NCBI RefSeq assembly: GCF_014642635.1
Contig: NZ_BMIQ01000001.1
Coordinates: 1,116,001 to 1,180,000 of the forward strand
From: Aureimonas endophytica
GTDB taxonomy: Bacteria; Pseudomonadota; Alphaproteobacteria; Rhizobiales; Rhizobiaceae
Reading direction: 5' to 3'
Length of the DNA stretch: 64,000 nucleotides
The notes beneath the pieces are model-generated. The model was not told where the DNA came from and made no database searches. It saw only the letters and a list, made by a program, of their open reading frames with translations. Positions 8,015 through 21,059 of this stretch are shown in pieces. Position 1 is the stretch's first letter, and each line of letters starts with the position of its first letter. The position numbers and the translations under genes were made by a program.

Positions 8015-8059
8015 ACGCCTGTTCCGGTCGGACGAGCCTGTCCGGTCAGGTCGAGGCGC

Positions 8060-9691
8060 TCAGGTCTTGGCGGCCCAGGCTTCCATCGCCTGCTTGAACA
8101 CGCGGTCGCCCGGCACGCCCTTCTCGATCGAGATCAGCGCCCGCCTGCCCGTGGCATAGGCGATCGGCACGTCGATCCATTCCTGCTTGCCGAGCAGCGC
8201 GAGATTGGTTTCCGTCGCCTTGTCGAGATTGTTGAGCGCGACGACGAAGAAGCCGTCCGAGATCTTGCCGGCGACGCCGATCAGCGGCTCGCCGCGCGCC
8301 TCCTCGGTCGGCTTCAGCGCGAGACGCTGGACATTGACGATCTGGCCGCCGTCGAAGCCGGGCGGCACGTCGAACTGCAGTTCGATCACATGGCTCGCCG
8401 GCAGCGTCGCGTCGAGATTGCGCCGGATCGTCATGGTCATCTTCAGCTTCTCGCTCGGCACGTCGGCGACCGCGCGGATCGCCGGCTCGGGCGGCTGGTC
8501 GTCGGCCGGCGGCTCGTTGACGACGCTCCAGACGACATTGCCGAGCTGCTGCGTGCCCTGCTGCGTGTCCGTCCGCTCCTCGTAGAACATGGCGCGCTGC
8601 GAGACGGCGGGCGAGGCAGCGTTCGGCTTGGCGCCGGTCGCGGGAGGCGCCGGTGTCTGGGCGGCGGGCGGCGCGGCAGGGCTCGGTGCGGCGCCGGGCG
8701 GCACGACAGGCTCCGGCGTCGCGGCGGCGACATTGGTGCCCTCGTCGAAGGCGTTCGGATTGCCGGCGCCCGGCCCCTCGTCCACTTCGCGGCCATCCGG
8801 CAGCAGGCGCTGGGTGAAGCGGCGCTTCGACGCCCCGGCGGGCGCCGCCGACGGCGCGGCACCGGTGCCGCCGTCCGTCGCGCCGGGCGTCGCGTCCGGC
8901 GCGGCGGTGGACGGGAGGCTGGCGACATCCGGGCTGGAGGCCGAGGGCGTGGCGGCCGGCGTCGCAGTGTTCGCGGCGCTGCCGGTCTCGCCGCCGATGA
9001 GGGTCTCGATCTCGCCGCGATAGAGGTAGCCACCCGCGCCGAGCGCGATCAGCGCGAGAGCGGCGACGCCGGCGAAAAGCGGTGCCCGGCTCTTCTTCGG
9101 CCGGGGTGGGCGGGAGGGTGCATAGCGCGGCGCGCTTGTATCGGCGCCGGGAATGTCGAGCCCGCCTTCTTCCGGCTCGATCGAGCGGATGCCACTGTCC
9201 GGCAGGCCGAGACGCGGCTCACGCCGCTCCGGCCGGGCGCCGCGATCCGGCTCGACCCGCCGCTCGGCCGAGGGGGACGGCGCGGGCGCGCGGGCGAATT
9301 CGGCATCGGCGCGCGGCATGCGCGGAATGGGATCGGCAGGCGTCGCCGGCGTCGCCAGGCTGCGGAAGGGCGGACGCCCCTCGGTCTCGCGCGGCGCGCG
9401 CGGCGGCTCGGCCGCTGCGGCGGGCGGCGGCACGGGCAGCGGCGAGCCAAGCGGCTCCGGCACCGCATCGACACCATCCACCGCCAGATAATGCGCCTCC
9501 GTCGCCTCGATCGCGTCCTCGAGCGCGGCGGTGCGCACCGCCACGACATCGTCGGCCAGCGGCGGATTGGCGTTCTCGATCTGGCGGAGAATGGCGGCGC
9601 GCGCCTTCTCGTAGACCTTCGCGCGCAATTCCGGCGTCGCGTTGGGCAGCCCATCGATCGTCTTGCGCAGAACCGCGCCCAAATCCGCCAT
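8060..9691 (-). CDS. Pro/Ala-rich single-pass membrane protein, conserved hypothetical
   Basis: 543 residues. The N-terminal 70 residues form a helical domain starting MADLGAVLRKTIDGLP, of a kind conserved in Rhizobiales proteins of unknown function. A long low-complexity linker rich in Pro, Ala and Arg follows (about 80-190). Then come a positively charged flank and one membrane helix (APLFAGVAALALIALGAGGYLY, about 200-222), a second disordered Pro/Ala stretch, and a C-terminal globular domain (about 380-543) rich in beta strands (MTMTIRRNLDATLPASHVIE, LLGKQEWIDVPIAYATG). The order suggests a cytoplasmic N-terminus, a single crossing and a periplasmic C-terminal domain. Function unknown. It ends 45 bp from the convergent tetR gene. 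Confidence 0.65.
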   Translation of the reverse strand: MADLGAVLRKTIDGLPNATPELRAKVYEKARAAILRQIENANPPLADDVVAVRTAALEDAIEATEAHYLAVDGVDAVPEPLGSPLPVPPPAAAAEPPRAPRETEGRPPFRSLATPATPADPIPRMPRADAEFARAPAPSPSAERRVEPDRGARPERREPRLGLPDSGIRSIEPEEGGLDIPGADTSAPRYAPSRPPRPKKSRAPLFAGVAALALIALGAGGYLYRGEIETLIGGETGSAANTATPAATPSASSPDVASLPSTAAPDATPGATDGGTGAAPSAAPAGASKRRFTQRLLPDGREVDEGPGAGNPNAFDEGTNVAAATPEPVVPPGAAPSPAAPPAAQTPAPPATGAKPNAASPAVSQRAMFYEERTDTQQGTQQLGNVVWSVVNEPPADDQPPEPAIRAVADVPSEKLKMTMTIRRNLDATLPASHVIELQFDVPPGFDGGQIVNVQRLALKPTEEARGEPLIGVAGKISDGFFVVALNNLDKATETNLALLGKQEWIDVPIAYATGRRALISIEKGVPGDRVFKQAMEAWAAKT

Positions 9692-9906
9692 TGACCGATG
9701 CCATCCGTTGCCTGCGCCGCAGGGCCACGCGGCCTCACGCGCCGCATTCCCTTGCGTCAGATCCCGCCCTCCCCCGGCAACGCGGCCGGAGACGGGTTAG
9801 AGGTCTGATTCAGTATGTCAAATTTTCGATCAGTCCGCATAAACCATTCCGCGTCCGACCGGAAGCGCGGAACGGCTGGCGCAAGGGGCTCGAACCGCCG
9901 CTTCGC

Positions 9907-11199
<1,293 letters not shown>

Positions 11200-11414
11200 G
11201 AAAGTTCCAATCCTGCGGGCCGTGAGGCGGAGGAGCCGACGAGTTCCCGGCCTTTTATCCGCCATGGCGCGCGACGGGAAGCGGCAACCGCTTCGATGGC
11301 GCAAACCATGGGGAAATCCACGGCGAAGGCGCGCCGCAAACGAGGGGCGCGAACGCGCGGGCGATGGCGCGGCACGCGCTTCCCGCGCCGCGAATTTCCG
11401 CCTAAAGCCCGGCG

Positions 11415-12353
11415 ATGAAACGCCTTCTCGCCCATCCCTATCTTCTGCTCGCGGTGACATCCTTCTTCTGGGGCGGCAATGCGGTGGCGGGGCGGCTGGC
11501 GATCGGCCATGTCTCGCCGATGGTGATCACCAGCCTGCGCTGGCTCGTCGCCGTCCTGATCCTCGCGCCCTTCGCGCTTCGCGACGTGCGCCGCGACTGG
11601 CCGGCGATCCGCCCCCGGCTGCCGCTTCTCTTCGTCCTCGGCGCCGCCGGCTTCACGGTCTTCAACGCGATCTTCTACGCCGCGCTGCTGCACACGACGG
11701 CGATCAACGTGATGATCGAACAGGCCTCGATGCCGCTCGTCGTGTTCCTCGCCGGCTTCGTGCTTTTCCGCACGCCGGCGAGCCTGCCGCAGATCGTCGG
11801 CTTCAGCCTCACCCTCGTCGGCGTCGCCGTGCCGGCGGCGCACGGCCATCTCGCGACGCTGCTGGCGCTCGACCTCAATCGCGGCGACGCGATGATGATG
11901 GCGGCCGTGGTGATCTACGGCCTCTACACGATCGCGCTGCGCTACAAGCCGGCGATCCATTGGCGCTCGATGATCTTCGTGCTTTCGGCCTCGGCGCTCG
12001 TCGCCTCCCTGCCCTTCCTCGCCTACGAGACGGCGACGGGCACCGCGCAATGGCCGGATCTCGAAGGCGCGCTGATCGTCCTCTACATCGCGCTCGGGCC
12101 GTCGCTGGCCGGCCAGACGCTCTATATCAGGGGCGTCGAGATGATCGGGCCGAACCGGGCCAATCTCTTCATCAACCTCACGCCGATCTTCGGCGCCGCG
12201 CTCGCCATGGCCGTCCTCGGCGAGGACCTGTTCCCCTATCACATCGCGGCGCTGGTCTTCGTGCTCGGCGGCATCGCCCTCGCCGAGAAGGGACGCCTTT
12301 CGGCCGAGGCGCCCGCCGCGCCGCCGGTGCCGGAGGACGGCGAGACGGCATGA
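11415..12353 (+). CDS. EamA/DMT-superfamily transporter
   Basis: 312 residues with ten hydrophobic segments arranged as two EamA repeats of five helices. The first repeat begins [19 protein letters not shown] and the second starts near residue 150 ([20 protein letters not shown]). The C-terminal motif [20 protein letters not shown] is typical. Members move small metabolites across the inner membrane, often as amino acid or nucleotide precursor exporters, but the substrate cannot be read from sequence. The stop codon overlaps the foot of the serA terminator on the opposite strand. Confidence 0.85.
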   Translation: MKRLLAHPYLLLAVTSFFWGGNAVAGRLAIGHVSPMVITSLRWLVAVLILAPFALRDVRRDWPAIRPRLPLLFVLGAAGFTVFNAIFYAALLHTTAINVMIEQASMPLVVFLAGFVLFRTPASLPQIVGFSLTLVGVAVPAAHGHLATLLALDLNRGDAMMMAAVVIYGLYTIALRYKPAIHWRSMIFVLSASALVASLPFLAYETATGTAQWPDLEGALIVLYIALGPSLAGQTLYIRGVEMIGPNRANLFINLTPIFGAALAMAVLGEDLFPYHIAALVFVLGGIALAEKGRLSAEAPAAPPVPEDGETA

Positions 12354-12383
12354 AAAAGGCGCGCCGGCCAAAGCCCGCGCGCC
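12353..12383 (-). terminator. Rho-independent terminator of serA
   Basis: On the minus strand GGCGCGC (complement of 12377-12383) and GCGCGCC (complement of 12358-12364) pair and are followed by TTTTT. The hairpin lies 27 bases past the serA stop, in the gap shared with the convergent DMT gene. Confidence 0.75.
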
Positions 12384-12409
12384 CTCGCATCGTTCCGCCG
12401 AAGGTCTAA

Positions 12410-14002
12410 TCAGACCTCGAAGGACAGAAGCTTCGCCTGGCCGACGCCCTCGATATTGCGGATGTCGGCGAGCGCCGCCTCGCCCACCGCCTCGTCGAGA
12501 TAGAGGATGGCGATGGCGTCGCCGCCCTTCGCGTCGCGGCCGAGATGGAAGTTCGCGATGTTCACCTTATTGCGACCGCAGGTCATGCCGATCTCGCCGA
12601 TCATGCCCGGCACGTCGCGATTGGTGATGTAGAGCATGTGGCGACCGACCTCGGCCTCCAGGTTGATGTCCTTGATCTGGATGAAGCGCGGCTTGCGGTC
12701 GGCGAAGCAGGTGCCGGCGACCGAGCGGGTCATCTTCTCGGTCTTCACCGTCAGCTTGATATAGCCGTCGAAGACGCCCGACTTGTCGCGCCGCACCTCG
12801 GAGACGATGATGCCACGCTCCTTGGCCATCAGCGGCGCGGAGACCATGTTCACCGTCTGCACCAGCGGCTTCAGGAGGCCGGCGATGGCGGCGCTCGTCA
12901 GGGCGCGCGTGTTCATGGCGGCGGTCGCGCCGTCGAACAGGATCTCGATCTCCTTGATCGGGTCCTCCGTCACCTGGCCGACGAAGGCGCCGAGGATCTC
13001 GGCGAGCTTGACGAAGGGCGTCAGGATCGGCGCTTCCTCGGCGGTGATCGAGGGCATGTTCAGCGCGTTGGAGACGGCGCCGTTGACGAGATAGTCCGAC
13101 ATCTGCTCGGCCACCTGCAGGGCGACATTCTCCTGCGCCTCCTCGGTCGAGGCGCCGAGATGCGGCGTGCAGACGACGTTGTCGAGCGAGAAGAGCGGGC
13201 TTTCCTTGGCCGGCTCGGTCTCGAAGACGTCGATGCCGGCGCCCGCCACCTTGCCGCTCTTCAGCGCCGCGTAGAGATCGGCCTCGTTGACCAGCCCGCC
13301 CCGCGCGCAGTTGATGATGCGCACGCCGTCCTTCATCTGCGCGATGGCGGCGGCGTCGATGATGCCGCGCGTCTTGTCGGTGAGCGGCGTGTGCAGGGTG
13401 ATGAAGTCGGCGCGGCGGAAGAGCTCCGGCAATTCGACCTTCTCGATGCCCAGCTGCTCGGCACGCTCGGCCGACAGGAAGGGATCGAAGGCGACGACCT
13501 TCATCTTCAGGCCCGTGGCGCGGGCCGCGACGATCGAGCCGATATTGCCGCAGCCGACGATGCCGAGCACCTTGCCGGTGATCTCGACGCCGAGGAAGCG
13601 GTTCTTCTCCCACTTGCCGGCCTTGGTGGACAGATCGGCGGCGGGCAGATCGCGGGCGACGGCGAACATCATCGCGATCGCATGTTCGGCCGTGGTGATG
13701 GAATTGCCGAAGGGCGTGTTCATCACGATGATGCCGCGACGCGAGGCGGCCGGGATGTCGACATTGTCGACGCCGATGCCGGCGCGACCGACCACCTTCA
13801 GCTTCGACGCCGCCTCGATCACCTTCTCGGTGACCTTGGTGGCCGAACGGATGGCGAGGCCGTCATACTGGTCGATCACGGCAAGGAGCTGGTCCTTGTC
13901 CTTGCCGAGATCCGGCAGGTAGTCGACCTCGACACCGCGATCCTTGAAGATCTGCACGGCGGTTTTCGAGAGCTGATCGGAAACGAGAACGCGAGGGGCC
14001 AT
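12410..14002 (-). CDS. serA: D-3-phosphoglycerate dehydrogenase
   Basis: 530 residues from ATG 14002, the long form of the enzyme. The N-terminal catalytic domain contains VVGRAGIGVDNVDI. The NAD-binding fold has LGIVGCGNIGSIVA, and the catalytic region has INCARGGLVNE and the active-site His in VCTPHLGAST. An intervening ASB domain is followed by a C-terminal ACT domain (about 455-530, MLYITNRDVPGMIGEIG), which usually senses L-serine. SerA oxidises 3-phosphoglycerate to 3-phosphohydroxypyruvate, the first step of serine synthesis. The serC gene for the next step lies 234 bp upstream on the same strand, separated by a palindromic repeat element. Confidence 0.97.
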   Translation of the reverse strand: MAPRVLVSDQLSKTAVQIFKDRGVEVDYLPDLGKDKDQLLAVIDQYDGLAIRSATKVTEKVIEAASKLKVVGRAGIGVDNVDIPAASRRGIIVMNTPFGNSITTAEHAIAMMFAVARDLPAADLSTKAGKWEKNRFLGVEITGKVLGIVGCGNIGSIVAARATGLKMKVVAFDPFLSAERAEQLGIEKVELPELFRRADFITLHTPLTDKTRGIIDAAAIAQMKDGVRIINCARGGLVNEADLYAALKSGKVAGAGIDVFETEPAKESPLFSLDNVVCTPHLGASTEEAQENVALQVAEQMSDYLVNGAVSNALNMPSITAEEAPILTPFVKLAEILGAFVGQVTEDPIKEIEILFDGATAAMNTRALTSAAIAGLLKPLVQTVNMVSAPLMAKERGIIVSEVRRDKSGVFDGYIKLTVKTEKMTRSVAGTCFADRKPRFIQIKDINLEAEVGRHMLYITNRDVPGMIGEIGMTCGRNKVNIANFHLGRDAKGGDAIAILYLDEAVGEAALADIRNIEGVGQAKLLSFEV

Positions 14003-14059
14003 GGGAGGATGCTCCGGTGAGCCTGTGAAGGGGAAAGCGTTGAATGGACGGGCGCCTCC

Positions 14060-14187
14060 CCCTCTCCCGAGTCGGGAGAGGGTGGGTCGCGTCAGCGAGC
14101 CGGGTGAGGGAGCCGTAGGGCGCAAACGCCTGTGCCCTGTCGCTCCCTCATCCGCCTGCCGGCACCTTCTCCCGGTTCGGGAGAAGG
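14060..14187. repeat. Dispersed palindromic intergenic element, copy A
   Basis: This 128-bp element between serC and serA is bounded by two hairpins. CCCTCTCCCGA/TCGGGAGAGGG forms the left end (14060-14082) and CCTTCTCCCG/CGGGAGAAGG the right end (14165-14187). Its interior keeps GGGTGAGGGAGCCGT and CGCTCCCTCATCC. A second copy lies inverted at 49990-50118. The shape fits a non-coding REP/MITE-like repeat. It could act as an mRNA stabiliser or attenuator between serC and serA. Confidence 0.8.
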
Positions 14188-14236
14188 CGCGGTGACGACG
14201 AAGGCGCCTGTCCGGAATGGACGATAGCGAGACGCG

Positions 14237-15415
14237 TCAGGCCGCCTTGGCGGCGGACTCGGCCTTCTCGGCTTCGTAGGCATAGGCGAGCCAGGGCAGG
14301 AGCGCCTCGACATCGGCGGTCTCGACGGTCGCGCCGCACCAGATGCGCAGGCCCGCCGGCGCGTCGCGATAGGCGCCGATATCGAGGGCGACGCCCTCCT
14401 TCTCGAGCCGGGCGACGACGCCCTTGGCGAAGGCCTGCTGCACTTCGTCCGAGGCGCCGGCGATCGCCGGGTCGGTGAAGACGAGGCAGACGGAGGTGTT
14501 GGAGCGGATCGCCTTGTCCTTGGCGAGGAAGCCGAGCCAGGAATTCTCGGCGACGAAGCGCTCGATCGCGGCGAGATTGGCGTCGGCGCGGGCCTTCAAC
14601 ACCGGCAGTCCGCCGATCGACTTCGCCCAGCCGAGCGCGTCGAGATAGTCCTCGACACAGAGCATCGACGGCGTGTTGATCGTCTCGCCCTTGAAGATGC
14701 CCTCGCTGAGCTTGCCGCCGGAGGTGAGGCGGAAGATCTTCGGCAGCGGCCAGGCCGGCTTGTAGGTCAGCAGCCGCTCGACGGCGCGCGGGCTGAGGAT
14801 CAGGACGCCATGCGCCGCCTCGCCGCCCAGCACCTTCTGCCAGGAGAAGGTGACGACATCGAGCTTGTCATAGGGAAGGTCCTGGGCGAAGGCGGCCGAG
14901 GTCGCGTCGCAGATGGTCAGGCCCTGCCGGTTCGCGGGGATCGCGTCGCCATTCGGCATGCGCACGCCGGAGGTCGTGCCGTTCCAGGTAAAGACGACGT
15001 CGCGGTCGAAATCGACCTGCGCGAAATCGACGATCTCGCCATAGGACGCCTCGAAGATGCGGGCATCGGCGAGCTTCAGCTGCTTCACCGCATCCGTCAC
15101 CCAGCCCGAGCCGAAGCTTTCCCAGGCGACCATGTCGACGCCGCGGGCGCCGAGCAGCGACCACATGGCCATCTCGACGGCCCCGGTATCGGAGGCCGGG
15201 ACGATGCCGATGCGGTAGTCGGCCGGAACGCCGAGGATGTCGCGGGTGTCCTCGATGGCCTTGGCGAGCTTGGTCTTGCCGAGCTTCGAGCGGTGCGAGC
15301 GGCCGAGGGCGGCATCGCCGAGGGCCTCCAGCGACCAGCCGGGTCGCTTGGCGCAAGGGCCGGAGGAGAAATGAGAAACGTTCGGACGAGCGTCCGGGCG
15401 CGCGATATTCGCCAT
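14237..15415 (-). CDS. serC: Phosphoserine aminotransferase
   Basis: 392 residues from ATG 15415, the length of the alphaproteobacterial form. It opens with [18 protein letters not shown]. The PLP-lysine region is [15 protein letters not shown], and [17 protein letters not shown] and [13 protein letters not shown] complete the aminotransferase class V fold. It converts 3-phosphohydroxypyruvate and glutamate into phosphoserine and 2-oxoglutarate, using the product of serA. Upstream lies a run of short hairpins including one that holds the ribosome binding site, consistent with leader-based regulation. Confidence 0.97.
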   Translation of the reverse strand: MANIARPDARPNVSHFSSGPCAKRPGWSLEALGDAALGRSHRSKLGKTKLAKAIEDTRDILGVPADYRIGIVPASDTGAVEMAMWSLLGARGVDMVAWESFGSGWVTDAVKQLKLADARIFEASYGEIVDFAQVDFDRDVVFTWNGTTSGVRMPNGDAIPANRQGLTICDATSAAFAQDLPYDKLDVVTFSWQKVLGGEAAHGVLILSPRAVERLLTYKPAWPLPKIFRLTSGGKLSEGIFKGETINTPSMLCVEDYLDALGWAKSIGGLPVLKARADANLAAIERFVAENSWLGFLAKDKAIRSNTSVCLVFTDPAIAGASDEVQQAFAKGVVARLEKEGVALDIGAYRDAPAGLRIWCGATVETADVEALLPWLAYAYEAEKAESAAKAA

Positions 15416-15420
15416 CAAAG

Positions 15421-15474
15421 CTATCCTTCCAGATAGAAGCGCCTCGTTGGGGAGGCGTGTCCCGCTGCGGGCAC
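15421..15474 (-). promoter_or_regulatory. Candidate serC mRNA leader (serC RNA motif position)
   Basis: Three consecutive hairpins precede serC on the minus strand. GTG-CCCGC/GCGGG-CAC spans 15457-15474. CGCCTC/GAGGCG spans 15440-15457. CTATC/GATAG spans 15421-15436, with the GGAAGG ribosome binding site in its loop, nine bases from the ATG. A conserved structured leader upstream of serC is known from alphaproteobacteria. I match it by position and shape only. Confidence 0.45.
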
Positions 15475-15524
15475 TACTCTTCGGCGATGTCGGCGTCAAG
15501 CCGATGAATGTCGTGAAAAGAAAA

Positions 15525-15546
15525 ATGGCGGGCCGAGGCCCGCCAT
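15525..15546 (-). terminator. Rho-independent terminator of the first outer membrane protein gene
   Basis: A perfect 10-bp inverted repeat ATGGCGGGCC-GA-GGCCCGCCAT is followed on the minus strand by TTTTTCTTTTC. It lies 27 bases past the stop of the beta-barrel gene at 15574 and isolates it from serC. Confidence 0.9.
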
Positions 15547-15573
15547 CCATTCTTTCGTAAGTTTCGGTCTTCG

Positions 15574-16398
15574 TCAGAACAGCGAGTAGCGCAGGCCCGC
15601 CTGGATCGTGTGCCGGTCGAAGCCGTCGTCCTTGAGGGTCGCCGTGCCGCCGCCCGCCGTCACCTTGCCGATCTCGCCACTGTCGATATTCACGTAGCGA
15701 TAGCCGACATCGAGCTTGAGGTTCGGCGTCAGGTCGTAGGACGCGCCGCCCATGAGGGCGAAGGCGAAGCGCCAGTCGTCCTCGCCGTTCTTCATCGCGA
15801 CGTCGAAGCCGGCGCCGCAGCTCGTGCCGGTGAGACAGGTGGCGGGCAGCGAGAGATCGTATTTCACCCGCGCCGCGCCGACGCCGGCGCCGACATAGGG
15901 GGTGACGCCGACGAAGGTGCCGAGGTCGAGATAGGCATTCGCCATCACTTCCCAGGTCTTCACCTCCGAATCGCCGCCGGAGCAGGCATAGCCGGCGGCG
16001 AGCGCGGTCGGGCAGGCCGAGTCGGAGAGGCCGGAGCCGGACAGGGAAAGGTCGGTCTGCCAGTAATGCGCCGTCAGGTCGCCACGCAGGAAATCCGTGA
16101 CCTGATAGCCGAAGCCGGCGCTATAGGCGGCATTCGCGTCGAGGCTGGCGCCGCCGAGGCTGCCGTCGCGGCCGATCGTGGCGCCGAAGCCGTCCTGGTA
16201 GGAATTGGTGAACTTGGTGTCGATGTCGCGCTCGAAATCATAGGCGACGTCGCCGCGCAGATACCAGCTGCTGCCGATTTCCACCGGCACATAGGAGGGG
16301 CTCTCGATCGGCTGGTCGAGAATATCCGCCGCGCGCGCCGAGGCGGGCAGGCCGGCGGCGAGAAGGGCGAGAAGAACGAGGCTTTTCGCGGACTGCAT
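15574..16398 (-). CDS. Omp25/31-type outer membrane beta-barrel protein
   Basis: 274 residues from ATG 16398 (MQSAKSL), giving a signal peptide cleaved near ARA-ADIL. The mature protein starts with the aromatic-rich [19 protein letters not shown] and ends with alternating strands and a C-terminal Phe (RYSLF), the typical end of an outer membrane barrel. Family members are abundant small porin-like structural proteins in Brucella and relatives. A paralogue of almost the same layout lies directly upstream on the same strand, so this is a tandem pair. A full CtrA-type site lies 72 bp ahead of the start. Confidence 0.85.
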   Translation of the reverse strand: MQSAKSLVLLALLAAGLPASARAADILDQPIESPSYVPVEIGSSWYLRGDVAYDFERDIDTKFTNSYQDGFGATIGRDGSLGGASLDANAAYSAGFGYQVTDFLRGDLTAHYWQTDLSLSGSGLSDSACPTALAAGYACSGGDSEVKTWEVMANAYLDLGTFVGVTPYVGAGVGAARVKYDLSLPATCLTGTSCGAGFDVAMKNGEDDWRFAFALMGGASYDLTPNLKLDVGYRYVNIDSGEIGKVTAGGGTATLKDDGFDRHTIQAGLRYSLF

Positions 16399-16469
16399 CG
16401 GAGGGTCCTCGGACGGCCGGCGCCCGGCGCCGGCGGCATTCATCTTTCGGAAACCATACCGGCAATCCC

Positions 16470-16485
16470 TTAAGGGATGCTTAAC
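16470..16485. promoter_or_regulatory. CtrA-type binding site upstream of outer membrane protein gene
   Basis: TTAA-GGGATGC-TTAAC matches the full CtrA recognition pattern TTAA-N7-TTAAC exactly. A further TTAAC half-site lies at 16494-16498. CtrA is the cell-cycle master regulator in this class of bacteria. The site is 72 bases ahead of the start at 16398, a normal place for activator or repressor action. Confidence 0.55.
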
Positions 16486-16530
16486 CGTGTTTCTTAACCG
16501 GACGGCCCTGCCCTCTCGCCCCGAACGAAA

Positions 16531-16556
16531 AAGGCGCGCCGCAATGGGCGCGCCTT
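16531..16556 (-). terminator. Rho-independent terminator of the second outer membrane protein gene
   Basis: AAGGCGCGCC and GGCGCGCCTT pair across a six-base loop. On the minus strand the stem is followed by TTTTTCG. It lies 22 bases past the stop codon at 16579. Confidence 0.85.
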
Positions 16557-16578
16557 CCTTCGGACCGGAATGAGGCGA

Positions 16579-17415
16579 TCAGTAGAATTCGTAGCGCAGG
16601 CCGACGCGCACCGTATGGAGATCGAAGCCGTCGTCGCGGATCTGCGCGCCGGAGGCGCCGGCCAGCTTGGCCGTCTCGTCATAGGCAAAGGCATCGCCGC
16701 CGGTGACATGGGTATATTTGTAACCGGCATCGAGTTTCAGGGCGCCGGTCAGGTCGATCGTCGCGCCCGCCATCAGCGAGGCGGCGAAGCGCCAGTCGTC
16801 CAGCCCCTCATGCTCGAAGGAGACATTCGTCGGGTCGCCGCATTTGATGCCGCACTGCTCGCTCGTCATCGTGCCGTAATCGACATAGGCGGCACCGATG
16901 CCGGCGCCGATATAGGGCACCACGGTCGGGCCGAAGACCGGCAGATCGACATAGGCATTGGCCATCGCTGTCCAGACATCGACATCGGCGCGATCATTGT
17001 AGCCGCAGACGATGTTCGGCGCCGCCTGGCCGAATTGCGAGGCCGCGACATAGCTCGGGCATTGCGTGCTGCCCTTGAAGTCCGGGTTGAAGTAGTCGAC
17101 CGTCGCGTCGACGCGCAGCATGTCGTTGAACCGGTAGCCGACGCCCGCGCCGAAGCTCGCCGCGTCGCCGAGCTCGAAATTCTTGTAATGGAACGTGTCG
17201 TCGACGCCCTCGTAGCCGGGATATTCGTTCCAGAAGTCCCAGTTGCCCTTGCTCTTGTCCTTGAAGACATAGCCGACATCGCCGCGCAGATACCAGCCGG
17301 AGGCGATCGGCGCCTCTTCCACGGGCAGGGGCTGCTCGATCAGGTCGGCGGCCAGCGCCGACCCGCCGGTCATGAGCAGCAGGGCGAGGGTCGAAAGAAT
17401 TCGGGAACGCGACAT
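16579..17415 (-). CDS. Omp25/31-type outer membrane beta-barrel protein (paralogue)
   Basis: 278 residues with a signal peptide (cleavage near ALA-ADLI) and a barrel that starts SGWYLRGDVGYVF and ends GLRYEFY with the terminal aromatic residue typical of outer membrane proteins. It shares layout and several segments (WYLRGDVxY, DDGFDxHTxxxGLRY, DDWRFA) with the next gene downstream, indicating an old tandem duplication. Each copy has its own terminator, so they are transcribed separately. Four cysteines in the outer-loop regions (QCPSYVAA, IVCGYND, EQCGIKCGD) could form disulfides. TTAA-rich half-sites for CtrA (TTAAGGTTAA) lie near 17475. Confidence 0.85.
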   Translation of the reverse strand: MSRSRILSTLALLLMTGGSALAADLIEQPLPVEEAPIASGWYLRGDVGYVFKDKSKGNWDFWNEYPGYEGVDDTFHYKNFELGDAASFGAGVGYRFNDMLRVDATVDYFNPDFKGSTQCPSYVAASQFGQAAPNIVCGYNDRADVDVWTAMANAYVDLPVFGPTVVPYIGAGIGAAYVDYGTMTSEQCGIKCGDPTNVSFEHEGLDDWRFAASLMAGATIDLTGALKLDAGYKYTHVTGGDAFAYDETAKLAGASGAQIRDDGFDLHTVRVGLRYEFY

Positions 17416-17514
17416 GGCTGCTCCGGGCGAAACGACCGGCCCGATGCCGGTGAAGTCCGAACCAAAGTGCTTTGTTAAGGTTAATAAGGCCCTAATTCGC
17501 GCCCGGCAGGACGC

Positions 17515-18864
17515 TTAGGCGGCCACCTGTTGCAGCGCGCCGATGATGTCGTCGACCACGCGGTTGACGAGGATCGGGTCGTCGCCTTCCGCCATGACGC
17601 GGATCAGCGGCTCGGTGCCGGAGGGCCGGATGACCAGTCGTCCGCCATTGCCGAGACGGTCGCGGCCCGAATTGATCGCCTTCTGCACCCCCTCGCCTTC
17701 CAGCGGCTGGCCGCCGGCGAAGCGCACGTTCTTCAGCACCTGCGGCACCGGCTCGAACTTGCGGCAGGCCTCCGAGACCGGGCGCCCGCTCTTGGCGACG
17801 ACCGACAGGACCTGGAGCGCCGAGACGAGGCCGTCGCCGGTCGTGCCGTAATCCGACAGGATGATATGGCCCGACTGCTCGCCGCCGACATTGTAGCCGT
17901 GCTGGCGCATATGCTCGACCACATGCCGGTCGCCGACCTTGGTGCGGGCGAGCTGCAGGCCGCGATCCTGCAGGAAGCGCTCGAGGCCGAGATTGGACAT
18001 GATCGTCGCGACGATGCCGCCGGCCGCCAGTCGCCCGTCCTCGGCCCAGGATTCGGCGATCAGCGCCATGATCTGGTCGCCGTCGACGATCTCGCCGCGC
18101 TCGTCGCAGATGATCACCCGGTCGGCGTCTCCGTCGAGCGCGATGCCGATATCGGCGCGCACCTCTCGCACCTTCTCGCAGAGCGCCTGCGGGCTGGTCG
18201 AGCCGCAATTCAGGTTGATATTGGTGCCGTTCGGATCGACGCCGAGCTTCACGACCTCGGCCCCGAGCTCCCAGAGAACCTCCGGCGCCACCTTATAGGC
18301 CGCGCCGTTGGCGCAGTCGATCACGATGCGCAGCCCCTCGAAGGACTGGGCGCGCGACAGGGTCCGCTTGGCGAATTCGGCATAGCGGTCGCGGCCGCCG
18401 TCGTCATAGCGCTTGGCGCGGCCGAGCCGGCCGCCGCCGGCCAGATGCGCGCTGAGATCCTGTTCCAGAAGCGCCTCGATCTCGCTCTCGATCTCGTCCG
18501 ACAGCTTGTAGCCGTCCGGGCCGAAGAGCTTGATGCCGTTGTCCTCGAAGGGATTGTGCGAGGCGGAGATCATCACGCCGATATCGGCGCGCATCGAGCG
18601 CGTCAGCATTGCGACGGCCGGGGTCGGGATCGGCCCGAGCATCAGGACGTCCATGCCGACCGAGGTGAAGCCGGCGCAGAGGGCCGGCTCCAGCATATAG
18701 CCGGACAGGCGCGTATCCTTGCCGATGACGACACGGTGCTGGTGGTCGCCGCGCCGGAAGGCGATGCCGGTCGCCATGCCGACCTTCATCGCCAGATCCG
18801 CCGTCATCATCTTGGAATTGGCGCGACCGCGAATGCCGTCCGTGCCGAAATACTTCTTGCCCAT
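17515..18864 (-). CDS. glmM: Phosphoglucosamine mutase
   Basis: 449 residues from ATG 18864 ([16 protein letters not shown]), the standard GlmM opening. The phosphoserine loop is [15 protein letters not shown] with the catalytic Ser in SASHN. The Mg-binding loop is DGDADR, the sugar-binding loop GGEQSGHI, and the phosphate-binding loop [14 protein letters not shown]. GlmM converts glucosamine-6-phosphate to glucosamine-1-phosphate on the way to UDP-GlcNAc for peptidoglycan and lipopolysaccharide. It follows ftsH on the same strand, 154 bp apart, in the order ftsH then glmM that is usual for this order of bacteria. Confidence 0.97.
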   Translation of the reverse strand: MGKKYFGTDGIRGRANSKMMTADLAMKVGMATGIAFRRGDHQHRVVIGKDTRLSGYMLEPALCAGFTSVGMDVLMLGPIPTPAVAMLTRSMRADIGVMISASHNPFEDNGIKLFGPDGYKLSDEIESEIEALLEQDLSAHLAGGGRLGRAKRYDDGGRDRYAEFAKRTLSRAQSFEGLRIVIDCANGAAYKVAPEVLWELGAEVVKLGVDPNGTNINLNCGSTSPQALCEKVREVRADIGIALDGDADRVIICDERGEIVDGDQIMALIAESWAEDGRLAAGGIVATIMSNLGLERFLQDRGLQLARTKVGDRHVVEHMRQHGYNVGGEQSGHIILSDYGTTGDGLVSALQVLSVVAKSGRPVSEACRKFEPVPQVLKNVRFAGGQPLEGEGVQKAINSGRDRLGNGGRLVIRPSGTEPLIRVMAEGDDPILVNRVVDDIIGALQQVAA

Positions 18865-18966
18865 GAGTCCCGCCTGGTTGTGCGAGGGAGGGATTAACGA
18901 TCGCAGACTGAAGGAAAAAGTAAAAAAGAATATCAACCCTAACATGTCGCCGGGCCAAACATGCGA

Positions 18967-18988
18967 ACGGCGGCCGATCGGCCGCCGT
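18967..18988 (-). terminator. Possible hairpin terminator between ftsH and glmM
   Basis: A perfect 9-bp stem ACGGCGGCC/GGCCGCCGT with a GATC loop lies 30 bases beyond the ftsH stop. There is only a poor T-run after it on the minus strand (TTCGCATGTTTGG), so it may be an attenuator or processing site rather than a full stop. Confidence 0.4.
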
Positions 18989-19017
18989 CCATCAGGCTTG
19001 GCGTTGGGGAAACCGGC

Positions 19018-20943
<1,926 letters not shown>

Positions 20944-21059
20944 CTCAAGTCCCAGGCGTCACGCGCCAGCGCCGGGAAGGCGCGAAGCGAAGATAGGCAG
21001 GCGGAAGAGCTATGCCAACGGCACCCGGCCGTTTTGCGGCATTTTTGCTTCCCGCGCTC

